Shown one piece after another: positions 1 to 5,749 of a stretch of DNA of 10,843 nucleotides. Where the stretch lies: assembly GCA_934593275.1 (NCBI GenBank), contig CAKTQE010000066.1, forward strand, positions 1-10,843, given 5' to 3'. A program made the translations under genes and the position numbers. Every line of letters begins with the position of its first letter. Position 1 is the stretch's first letter. The stretch is from an uncultured Oscillospiraceae bacterium (GTDB taxonomy: Bacteria > Bacillota > Clostridia > Oscillospirales > Oscillospiraceae). The notes under the pieces are model-generated. The model saw only the letters and a list, made by a program, of their open reading frames with translations, made no database searches and was not told the origin of the DNA.

Positions 1-78
1 GCAAGTTTTATCTTGTGGTGGTTCATTATCCCACGTAGTGGATTCCTCCACTACGCTGACGCTACGGTCGGAATAACA
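1..78. repeat. MITE-like palindromic element, copy A (5' truncated by window edge)
   Basis: This is the right-hand part of the 123-bp element described at 182-304. It contains the internal GTAGTGGA/TCCACTAC hairpin and the right terminal arm ending TCGGAATAACA at 68-78. Like copy B, it carries a G-to-A change relative to the TCGGAATGACA ends of copies C, D and E. Its left arm lies outside the window. Confidence 0.8.
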
Positions 79-181
79 AAATGGGGGATGTATCTGGTTT
101 TTATCGGTAACAGTCCCGTCCTTTCAGGTGCGGAACGGCACATATACAACCCCTGCGAAAAACCGGAACCACCCCCCGACA

Positions 182-304
182 TGTCATTCCGAGCGAACGC
201 AGTGAGTCGAGGAATCTTCCCAAGTGGCAAGTTTTATCTTGTGGTGGTTCATTATCCCACGTAGTGGATTCCTCCACTACGCTGACGCTACGGTCGGAAT
301 AACA
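182..304. repeat. MITE-like palindromic element, copy B (full length, 123 bp)
   Basis: The left end TGTCATTCCGA (182-192) is mirrored by the right end TCGGAATAACA (294-304). The imperfect terminal inverted repeat continues inwards for nearly 40 bp, as far as GAGGAATC on the left and GATTCCTC on the right. An internal hairpin pairs GTAGTGGA (261-268) with TCCACTAC (273-280). It contains no ORF of its own. Structurally it is a miniature inverted-repeat element, a type common in intergenic DNA of Clostridia. I did not identify a named family, and no target-site duplication is obvious because it sits inside a tandem unit. Confidence 0.85.
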
Positions 305-406
305 AAATGGGGGATGTATCTGGTTTTTATCGGTAACAGTCCCGTCCTTTCAGGTGCGGAACGGCACATATACAACCCCTGCGAAAAACCGGAACCACCC
401 CCGACA

Positions 407-529
407 TGTCATTCCGAGCGAACGCAGTGAGTCGAGGAATCTTCCCAAGTGGCAATTTTTATCTTGTAGTGGTTCATTATCCCACGTAGTGGATTCCTCC
501 ACTACGCTAACGCTCCGGTCGGAATGACA
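407..529. repeat. MITE-like palindromic element, copy C (full length, 123 bp)
   Basis: The ends are TGTCATTCCGA (407-417) and TCGGAATGACA (519-529), an exact 11-bp terminal inverted repeat. It has the same length and internal hairpin as copies B and E. It lies about 90 bp beyond the 3' end of the GIY-YIG gene, and the sequence after it (530-600) is a diverged version of the spacer that follows the other copies. Confidence 0.88.
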
Positions 530-619
530 TAATGGGGGACGTTTTTTGCGTTTTCCCGAAACAGTTCCGTCCTTGGTAGGGCGTAACGGTACACAGGACA
601 TTCCGCCACGTAGCAATCG

Positions 620-907
620 CTATCTCCACTCCATCGATAAATCTTTCCAATCTGGGTTGTTTTGCTGGACCAGTTTGATCTTTTTCTCCCTGCGCCAGTT
701 TTTTATCTGTTTTTCTCGTTCGATTGCAGTCCGAACATCGGTAGTCACTTCATAATATACCAATTTGTCTACAGAATACTTACTGGTAAAACTTGGTACA
801 ATATGGTTTCTATGTTCATACAATCTGCGTTCCAAATTACTTGTTACACCAACATACAACACACTGTCACACCAGTTTGAAAGGATGTAAACATAGTAGC
901 TGTTCAT
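620..907 (-). CDS. Small GIY-YIG nuclease-family protein (UPF0213-like)
   Basis: This 95-residue protein consists of a single GIY-YIG domain. The first motif is YYVYI at residues 4-8 and the second is YVG at 18-20. The helix that follows carries arginines 27-28 and His32, and the conserved block AIEREKQIKNW at 61-71 supplies the family glutamate, Glu63. The length matches stand-alone UPF0213/YhbQ-type members, which are predicted nucleases of poorly defined function. The ATG at 905-907 is preceded by AAGGTGAG (913-920), and the gene ends in TAG. It is flanked on both sides by copies of the 123-bp palindromic element (407-529 to the left, 1011-1051 and 1155-1277 to the right). That suggests it may travel with, or act on, those repeats, which is inference only. 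No DNA-binding or transposase domain is fused to it. The family assignment is firm; the role is unknown. Confidence 0.9.
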   Translation of the reverse strand: MNSYYVYILSNWCDSVLYVGVTSNLERRLYEHRNHIVPSFTSKYSVDKLVYYEVTTDVRTAIEREKQIKNWRREKKIKLVQQNNPDWKDLSMEWR

Positions 908-950
908 ACGTACTCACCTTTTTCCGAAAGCACTTCTGTTTCTTTCCCGT

Positions 951-956
951 ATTATC
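951..956 (-). promoter_or_regulatory. Possible -10 box for the GIY-YIG gene
   Basis: On the minus strand GATAAT lies 43 bp upstream of the start codon and matches TATAAT at 5 of 6 positions. I see no good -35 at 16-18 bp. The same string (ATTATCCCAC on the plus strand) also occurs inside the palindromic elements, so it may be a repeat remnant rather than a promoter. Confidence 0.25.
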
Positions 957-1010
957 CCACAATTTACCCGAAGTAACTTTTGATGGAACGTAATTTCAAT
1001 TTCCACCCGG

Positions 1011-1051
1011 GTGGATTCCTCCACTCCGCTTGCGCTCCGGTCGGAATGACA
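1011..1051. repeat. MITE-like palindromic element, copy D (right arm only)
   Basis: Only the right-hand 41 bp of the element is recognisable, from GTGGATTCCTCC to TCGGAATGACA (1041-1051), followed by the usual spacer start. The expected left arm and centre are missing, and the GIY-YIG gene with its upstream region occupies that side. A 12-bp palindrome CCACCCGGGTGG (1003-1014) marks the junction. This could be a decayed copy or the scar of a rearrangement. Confidence 0.7.
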
Positions 1052-1154
1052 TAATAGGGGACGTTTTTTGTTTTTATCAGCAATATTTTCGTAATTTAAG
1101 GTGCAGAACGATACAGATACAACCCCTGTGGACAATCAGAGCCATCCCCCGACG

Positions 1155-1277
1155 TGTCATTCCGAGCGAACGCAGTGAGTCGAGGAATCTTCCCAAGTGA
1201 CAATTTTTATCTTGTGGTGGTTCATTATCCCACGTAGTGGATTCCTCCACTACGCTGACGCTACGGTCGGAATGACA
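1155..1277. repeat. MITE-like palindromic element, copy E (full length, 123 bp)
   Basis: The ends are TGTCATTCCGA (1155-1165) and TCGGAATGACA (1267-1277). It is preceded and followed by the same spacer types as copies B and C, and the trailing spacer is recognisable to about 1345 (GTGCGGAACGGCACATA). From there to the pilD stop codon at 1412 I see no gene and no convincing intrinsic terminator. Together with copy D, this accounts for most of the gene-free interval 908-1411. Confidence 0.87.
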
Positions 1278-1411
1278 TAATGGGGGACGTATCTGGTTTT
1301 TATCGGCAACAGTCCCATCCTTTCAGGTGCGGAACGGCACATAGTCCGTTCCCTATGGTTTCGCTGACAGGCGGTTTTTTTCAGCCAACGTATTCTGAGA
1401 ACGTCCGTTTT

Positions 1412-2200
1412 TTACACAAACAACCCCAAATACGCCTCCAGGATGGGTTCTCCGAACAGGAGGGTGCATATGGCAGCGGCGGTAATGGCTGGACCCCAGG
1501 GGAAGAGGGGGGTGTTGGTGCGGCGGGTGGCGAGGAGGCCAAAGAGGATGCCAAGGATGCAGGCGGCGAAGAGGCACAGGAGGTTCCCTTTCCAGCCAAG
1601 GTAGAGTCCTGTGAGGAACAGGAGTTTGATGTCGCCGCCGCCCATGGCTTCTACGTTGCGGAGTTTTTCGTAGAGCAGCACCAGGGCCAGTAGACCCCCG
1701 GCTACCAGGAAGCCGCCCAGGAGGCTATCGAGCCAGAGGGATGCAGGGGCCTTTTGCAAAAGCAGGAACACCGGACGCAGCGCGAGTCCCAAAAGGATGC
1801 ACCGGTCCGGGATCATATACCCCTCCAAATCCGCGAAAGCGCAGGTCAGCAGGATGCTGGAAAGAAAAGCGTATTCAAGGGTTTGGAGCGAAATATCATA
1901 TTTCATCAGGAGGGCCACAAAGACCGCCGCCGTGGAGAGTTCCGCCAACAGGTGGGCGGGGGAGAGTTTTTTCCCGCAGTAGCGGCATTTTCCATGGGTT
2001 GCCAGAAAGCTCACCACAGGAATCAAGTCCCGGGGGGCCAAAACATGGCCGCAAGTGTCACAATGGGAGCGGCCTTTCAGCACCGATTCCCCATGCACCA
2101 GCCGCCAGGCCAGACAATTGAGAAACGAGCCAACACACAGCCCCAGAACCACCGCAAGGGTGATGCAGTAGGCGGTAATATAGGGGGTGGAATAAAGCAT
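1412..2200 (-). CDS. pilD: Prepilin peptidase / N-methyltransferase (A24 aspartic protease, PilD family)
   Basis: This polytopic membrane aspartic protease removes prepilin leader peptides and N-methylates the new N-terminus. The 262-residue product has the family layout. An N-terminal membrane helix (about 8-30) is followed by a cytoplasmic zinc-type tetracysteine loop (Cys47, Cys50, Cys72, Cys75). The two catalytic aspartates lie in DLEGYMIPD (Asp124) and GGGDIK (Asp190), and further hydrophobic helices run to the C-terminus. I chose the ATG at 2198-2200 because AAAGGAG (2209-2215) sits 8 nt upstream. The reading frame is open to 2254, but that extension merely translates a heptamer repeat. 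It is the last pilus gene of the locus, separated from the prepilin gene by 703 bp of repeats, so its expression may be uncoupled from pilBTC. Confidence 0.95.
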   Translation of the reverse strand: MLYSTPYITAYCITLAVVLGLCVGSFLNCLAWRLVHGESVLKGRSHCDTCGHVLAPRDLIPVVSFLATHGKCRYCGKKLSPAHLLAELSTAAVFVALLMKYDISLQTLEYAFLSSILLTCAFADLEGYMIPDRCILLGLALRPVFLLLQKAPASLWLDSLLGGFLVAGGLLALVLLYEKLRNVEAMGGGDIKLLFLTGLYLGWKGNLLCLFAACILGILFGLLATRRTNTPLFPWGPAITAAAICTLLFGEPILEAYLGLFV

Positions 2201-2224
2201 GGGGGCGGCTCCTTTCGATTGGAA

Positions 2225-2256
2225 AATTGACAATTGACAATTGACAATTGACAATT
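2225..2256. repeat. Heptamer tandem repeat (AATTGAC), about 4.6 copies
   Basis: The plus strand reads AATTGAC four times and then AATT, starting 25 bp upstream of the pilD start codon. Each unit contains TTGACA on the plus strand and TTGTCA on the minus strand, which resemble a -35 box, but I find no suitably spaced -10 on either strand. Heptamer arrays of this kind recur between genes in Clostridia and may change copy number by slippage. Confidence 0.9.
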
Positions 2257-2274
2257 ATTTGGGGGTCGGGTGGT

Positions 2275-2298
2275 TTTCGCATTTTTCGAAATGCGAAA
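2275..2298. repeat. Perfect 10-bp inverted repeat with TTCG/CGAA tetraloop
   Basis: TTTCGCATTT (2275-2284) pairs perfectly with AAATGCGAAA (2289-2298) across a 4-nt loop. No T-run follows on either strand, so it is not a standard intrinsic terminator. It lies upstream of pilD. It could be an operator dyad, an RNA-stabilising hairpin, or part of the local repeat family. I see no other signal in 2299-2360. Confidence 0.75.
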
Positions 2299-2360
2299 CG
2301 GTGATAGATGCGTTAAATATGCGGTAATACGGAACAAATGTATCGTAGGGTATTCAACCT

Positions 2361-2400
2361 GTGGGGGTGAATGGTATGACCCGATATACGGTACCCCCAC
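2361..2400. repeat. Inverted repeat adjoining the structured repeat array
   Basis: GTGGGGGT (2361-2368) pairs with ACCCCCAC (2393-2400) around a 24-nt loop. It abuts the first copy of the 122-bp structured repeat at 2402. It may be a decayed neighbour of the same repeat family. Confidence 0.6.
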
Positions 2401-2401
2401 T

Positions 2402-2822
2402 GTAGCGGCGGCAATCTGCCGCCAACCGGCCGCAAGGCCGGAACCGTGGTACGTTCGTATCCGTATCGACCCACGGGGCCAGCCCCTGGCGGGGCTGGAT
2501 GGCGTTGGGTCAACGCCGCTACATTGCGTGTACCGTTGTACGTAACGGGTGTAGCGGCGGCAATCTGCCGCCAACCGGCCGCAAGGCCGGAATCGTGGTA
2601 CGTTTGTATCCGCATCGACTCACGGGGCCAGCCCCTGGCGGGGCTGGAGTGGCGATGAATCATCGCCGCTACATTGCGTGTACCGTTGTACGTAACGGGT
2701 GTAGCGGCGGCAATCTGCCGCCATCCGGCCCGGAGGGCCGGAACCGTGGTACGTTTGTATCCGCATCGACCCACGGGGCCAGCCCCTGGCGGGGCTGGAT
2801 GGCGTTGGGTCAACGCCGCTAC
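2402..2822. repeat. Three-copy array of a 121/122-bp multi-hairpin repeat (copies at 2402-2522, 2551-2672, 2701-2822)
   Basis: Each copy begins GTAGC and ends GCTAC, which form a closing stem. Between them five hairpins tile almost without gaps. In copy 1 they are GGCGGCA/TGCCGCC (2407-2423), CCGGCC/GGCCGG (2426-2441), CCGTGG/CCACGG (2444-2476), CCAGCCCC/GGGGCTGG (2479-2498) and GGCGTTG/CAACGCC (2501-2517). The copies are separated by a conserved 28-bp linker that contains CCGTT/AACGG. Differences between copies largely preserve pairing. The array lies between the prepilin and pilD genes, and no protein-coding gene is credible within it. It could be a mobile palindromic repeat or a structured RNA. 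I do not recognise a named family. Confidence 0.9.
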
Positions 2823-2856
2823 ATTGGGTGGTTCTAAGTGGTAAGGTTCCTCAAAG

Positions 2857-2880
2857 CGGGGCCGCAACCCGTCGGCCCCG
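2857..2880. repeat. GC-rich hairpin downstream of the prepilin gene
   Basis: CGGGGCCG (2857-2864) pairs with CGGCCCCG (2873-2880) around an 8-nt loop, starting 23 bp beyond the prepilin stop codon. On the minus strand it is followed by CTTTGAGG rather than a run of T, so it is at best a weak terminator. It could instead be a 3'-end-stabilising hairpin for the pilBTC-prepilin transcript. Confidence 0.5.
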
Positions 2881-2903
2881 GAGGAGGTTTGGATGGGAGA
2901 ATT

Positions 2904-3341
2904 TTAGCCGCCAGTAGCAGGAGCCACAGGCTCTATTTTAACAATCGCCTTATCATCAGCCTTGCTGGTAACTTTGTATGTAACGGTAGACTTCTCTCCC
3001 CATGTGCCAACCACCTGGCCAGCAATTTCAAGTTTATCATTCGTTTGCTTACCAACGCACTCATAGGGATTAGCACTTTCTGCTTGCTTAGCCACACTGC
3101 CATCTTTCTGCAAAACATATACTTCATTTTCTGCAGGAACCTTACCTTCCTCCGCAGTCAGGAGTGTCGCCATAAAGGAAGCATAGCCGGAGCGGATATT
3201 GGCCTCGTCGGTGGCGACTCTGGCCTTGTTCAGGGAAGCTGTAAAGGTAGGAATCGCAATCGCCACCAACACAGCGATGATGGCCACAACGATCAGCATT
3301 TCCATCAGGGTGAAGCCCTTGGAATTTTTCATCTTGCGCAT
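2904..3341 (-). CDS. Type IV prepilin (class III signal, PilA-like)
   Basis: This is probably the major structural subunit of the pilus. The 145-residue precursor starts with a short basic leader ending in Lys8-Gly9, followed by the processing site G/FTLME. Phe10 would become the methylated first residue, and Glu14 is the conserved Glu5 of the mature pilin. A hydrophobic helix of about 20 residues follows (15-35), then a small polar globular domain and a C-terminal PATGG. Mature length is about 136 residues. There is only one cysteine (in NPYECVG), so the intramolecular disulphide loop of many Gram-negative pilins is absent. The ATG at 3339-3341 has GGGAG (3353-3357) 11 nt upstream. It follows pilC by 98 bp and precedes the repeat array. 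It could be a minor pilin, but it is the only pilin here. Confidence 0.93.
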   Translation of the reverse strand: MRKMKNSKGFTLMEMLIVVAIIAVLVAIAIPTFTASLNKARVATDEANIRSGYASFMATLLTAEEGKVPAENEVYVLQKDGSVAKQAESANPYECVGKQTNDKLEIAGQVVGTWGEKSTVTYKVTSKADDKAIVKIEPVAPATGG

Positions 3342-3356
3342 AGTATTTCGTTCTCC

Positions 3357-3372
3357 CTTCTTTTTTAAGAAG
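3357..3372 (-). promoter_or_regulatory. Small hairpin abutting the prepilin ribosome binding site
   Basis: On the minus strand CTTCTT and AAGAAG form a 6-bp stem with an AAAA loop. The right arm runs directly into, and overlaps by three bases, the AAGGGAG ribosome binding site. The stem is A/U-rich and weak. It could stabilise a processed 5' end of the pilin mRNA or modulate initiation, but it may be chance. Confidence 0.35.
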
Positions 3373-3439
3373 TTTTCTTTATTTTATGTATTCACCAGAC
3401 CGGGTTGAGCGTCCGGCGGATAACATCGAAAAAATTGAA

Positions 3440-4651
3440 TCAAACAATACTGCCGTACATGGTAAACATGGGCAAGTACACGCCTAAAAGCAGCAGCACC
3501 GTGACAATGGCCAGGCCGATGGTGATGCACGGCTCTAAAATGGACAGGAGCCGCTCGGTTGCCAGGGAGACCTCGTTATTGAAGTAATCCCCGACCACGG
3601 TGAGGGTTTTTTCCATATTGCCGGACTGCTCCCCTACCCCGGTCATTTCCGTTAAGAGTTTGGGGAAATAGGGGCTTTGGGCCATGCTCTCGGAAAGGCC
3701 TTTGCCCATTTCCACATTCTGCCGGGCCTTGCGGATGGCCTGGGAGACCATGCCGTTGCCAATGACGTTGGCGGTAACATCCAGGGCTTTCACCAGGGGC
3801 AGACCCGCCGTGACCATGGTGGCCATGGTGGAGGAGAACTGGGCGGCGGCGTTCATCATATGGAGCTTGTGAAAGGGGGACCAGGTGAGCTTGTTTTTAT
3901 CCAGCCAGGCCCTGCCCCGGGGATTCCGTTTGATTAAAATCCGGGCCGTGACCAGGGCCAGGGCGATAAGAGCCAGGACCCACCAGCGGGTGATCATAAA
4001 GTCCGACACCGCCATCATGGCCTTGGTAATGGCGGGCAGCTCCACGCCCAACTCCGCAAAGGTGGAGGTAAAGGCGGGGACGGCCTTTACCATAACGATG
4101 ATAAAGACGATGATGGCCACGATGATGACCATAATGGGATAGGTCAAGGCACTGGCCACCTTGGCTTTGACCTTGGCGGATTTGTCAAAATAGGTATAGA
4201 GCTTGCCAAAACAGGTTTCCAGGGTGCCGGATTCCTCACCGGCCCGAACCGTTTCCACAAAGGTGGGGGGCAGGCCCGGGCAATGGGTCTCAAAACTCTG
4301 GGCCAGGGAGTAGCCGCCGGAAACGTCCTCCGCAACCAGGCGCAGCTTTTCCCGGAGATGCTTGTCCGCCGACTGCTCGGCCACCATTTCCACACACCGG
4401 ACGATGGGGAGGCCGGAAGTCAGAATGATGGAAAACTGGGAACACATCATGGCCAGGTCTTTTTCTTTAATTTTATGGGTGCCGATTTCCCGGGTCAGGA
4501 TGCTTTTCTGCTCCTTGACGGGGGCAATGGCAGTGATCACGGCGCAGGTAGAGCGCAGCTGGGTCACTGCCTCATACTCATTGTAAGCCTTGACCACGCC
4601 GGAGACCTTTTGCCCCTCCAGGGTCAAGCCACGGTATTTAAAGGTCGTCAA
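3440..4651 (-). CDS. pilC: Type IV pilus inner-membrane platform protein (GspF/PilC family)
   Basis: This integral membrane protein couples the cytoplasmic PilB and PilT motors to pilin insertion and extraction. The 403-residue length is typical of the family. It has two T2SSF domains, at about 68-190 and 268-393. Each contains the paired signatures of the family: TSGLPIV with GEESGTLE in the first, and TAGLPLV with GEQSGNME in the second. Membrane segments lie at about 170-192, 222-240 and 375-396. The start codon is TTG (4649-4651), supported by GAGGTGA (4659-4665) 7 nt upstream; there is no nearby ATG in a good context. It lies 32 bp downstream of pilT, in the same operon. A short N-terminal region (1-60) precedes the first domain, as in other PilC proteins. 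Confidence 0.95.
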   Translation of the reverse strand: MTTFKYRGLTLEGQKVSGVVKAYNEYEAVTQLRSTCAVITAIAPVKEQKSILTREIGTHKIKEKDLAMMCSQFSIILTSGLPIVRCVEMVAEQSADKHLREKLRLVAEDVSGGYSLAQSFETHCPGLPPTFVETVRAGEESGTLETCFGKLYTYFDKSAKVKAKVASALTYPIMVIIVAIIVFIIVMVKAVPAFTSTFAELGVELPAITKAMMAVSDFMITRWWVLALIALALVTARILIKRNPRGRAWLDKNKLTWSPFHKLHMMNAAAQFSSTMATMVTAGLPLVKALDVTANVIGNGMVSQAIRKARQNVEMGKGLSESMAQSPYFPKLLTEMTGVGEQSGNMEKTLTVVGDYFNNEVSLATERLLSILEPCITIGLAIVTVLLLLGVYLPMFTMYGSIV

Positions 4652-4658
4652 AGAAGAT

Positions 4659-4665
4659 TCACCTC
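4659..4665 (-). promoter_or_regulatory. Ribosome binding site that fixes the TTG start of pilC
   Basis: GAGGTGA on the minus strand ends 7 nt before the TTG at 4649-4651, between the pilT stop codon and pilC. It is the only good Shine-Dalgarno match in this 32-bp gap, so it decides the non-ATG start. Confidence 0.75.
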
Positions 4666-4683
4666 AATTTTGCTGTGGAATGG

Positions 4684-5739
4684 TCAATAACAGCCGGGGC
4701 CGCGAAACCGCTCCGGGTCCCGGGCGTAGCGTTGGGCGGTGGCCTGGGCCACAGTCCCCTCCCGGACCAATTTTTGCAGGGCATCATCCATAAGAACGGA
4801 ACCCTGCTGGCTGTTCATGCCGATAAAGCTCTCAATTTGGGGGGTCTTGCCCTCCCGGATCAGGTTGCGGATGGCGGCGTTTACCACCATGATCTCACAG
4901 GCCGCTACCCGGCCCCGGCTGCTCTTTTTGGGAAGCAGCTGCTGGGAAATCACCGCCCGGAGGGTGGCCGCCAGCTGGATGCGCACCTGTCGCTGCTGCT
5001 CCTGGGGGAAGACATTGACCATCCGGTCCACGGTGTCCGCGGCGGAATTGGTGTGGAGGGTGGCAAAAACCAGGTGGCCGGTTTCCGCGGCGGTGAGGGC
5101 GGTTTCGATGGTATTTAAATCCCGCATTTCGCCAATGAGAATCACGTCCGGGTCCTCCCGGAGAATGGCCCGGAGTCCCGCAGCATAGGAAGCGGTGTCA
5201 TAGCCGATCTGCCGCTGGTTGATGACACACCGGTCCGGGGTGTAGACATACTCAATGGGGTCTTCCAGGGTGATGATGTGGGCGGAGCGGGTATGGTTGA
5301 TGCGGTCTAAAATGGCTGCCAGGGTGGTGGACTTGCCGGAGCCGGTCTCCCCCGTTACCAGGACGATGCCGGAACGGTAATCGGGAAAGGATGCCACCAC
5401 CGGGGGAAGATTCAGCTCTTCCAGGGCGGGAATGCCCTGAGCCAACAGGCGGATGGCAGCGGAAAGGCTGCCCTGCTGGCGGAACAGATTCACTCTGGTG
5501 CGGATGTTTCCGGGAAAGCTCAGGGACAAATCCAACTCTCCCATGGATTCAATTTCCGCAAACCGGGACTGGGCCAGGGCCTTTCCGTAGTCCTCGCAGT
5601 CCTGGGCCGTCAGGGGTTCCTGGGTCAGGTTTTCCAGTTCGCCGTCAACACGGACCCGAACGGGCAAACCCGCCACAAGGTGAATATCGGAGGCCCGGGC
5701 TTCCCGGGCCATGGTGATCAAATTGTCCAGTGAAATCAT
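4684..5739 (-). CDS. pilT: Type IV pilus retraction ATPase PilT
   Basis: This hexameric motor depolymerises pili and drives twitching and DNA uptake in systems that have it. The 351-residue protein has an N-terminal PAS-like domain (ASDIHL at 16-21) and a RecA-like ATPase core. The core shows Walker A GETGSGKST (130-138), the Asp box ITLEDPIEY (156-164), Walker B DPDVILIGEMRD (196-207, Glu204) and the His box GHLVFATLHTNSA (221-233). The motif AIRNLIRE at 289-296 is the PilT hallmark that separates it from PilB-type extension ATPases. The ATG at 5737-5739 has GAGGAG (5746-5751) 6 nt upstream, and this site overlaps the pilB stop codon, which points to translational coupling. Its presence predicts retractile pili. 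Confidence 0.97.
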   Translation of the reverse strand: MISLDNLITMAREARASDIHLVAGLPVRVRVDGELENLTQEPLTAQDCEDYGKALAQSRFAEIESMGELDLSLSFPGNIRTRVNLFRQQGSLSAAIRLLAQGIPALEELNLPPVVASFPDYRSGIVLVTGETGSGKSTTLAAILDRINHTRSAHIITLEDPIEYVYTPDRCVINQRQIGYDTASYAAGLRAILREDPDVILIGEMRDLNTIETALTAAETGHLVFATLHTNSAADTVDRMVNVFPQEQQRQVRIQLAATLRAVISQQLLPKKSSRGRVAACEIMVVNAAIRNLIREGKTPQIESFIGMNSQQGSVLMDDALQKLVREGTVAQATAQRYARDPERFRGPGCY

Positions 5740-5749
5740 GGAATTCTCC

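Larger units (their letters stand above)
1..600. repeat. Tandem array of a 225/226-bp composite repeat (palindromic element plus conserved spacer)
   Basis: The sequence beginning GCAAGTTTTATC at 1 recurs at 227, and its GGCAATTTTTATC variant recurs at about 452, giving periods of 226 and 225 bp. Each unit holds a 123-bp palindromic element followed by a spacer of about 100 bp with the recognisable segment GTGCGGAACGGCAC. Units 1 and 2 are almost identical. Unit 3 diverges after about 540. No credible gene lies in 1-619: the short ORFs there are repeat translations that recur with each copy. Confidence 0.9.

Noticed and set aside
1..616. Short ORFs such as 13-264, 224-430 and 350-616
   Set aside because: They are read from copies of the same palindromic element and spacer, with no start signals, and they change frame between copies.
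1353..1411. Intrinsic terminator after pilD
   Set aside because: There are T-runs (TTTTTT, TTTTTTT on the plus strand) and short dyads, but no stem of convincing length followed by T on the minus strand.
2201..2254. Longer pilD start at 2254
   Set aside because: The extra 18 residues translate the heptamer repeat. The ATG at 2200 has a proper ribosome binding site and begins directly before the first membrane helix.
2402..2822. CRISPR array
   Set aside because: The repeats are 121/122 bp with identical 28-bp linkers. CRISPRs have short repeats and unique spacers, and no cas gene is present.
2313..2867. 184-codon minus-strand and 112-codon plus-strand open frames across the structured repeats
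   Set aside because: They are repeat translations that recur with the 150-bp period. They have no ribosome binding site and no domain, and the sequence differences preserve base pairing rather than codons.
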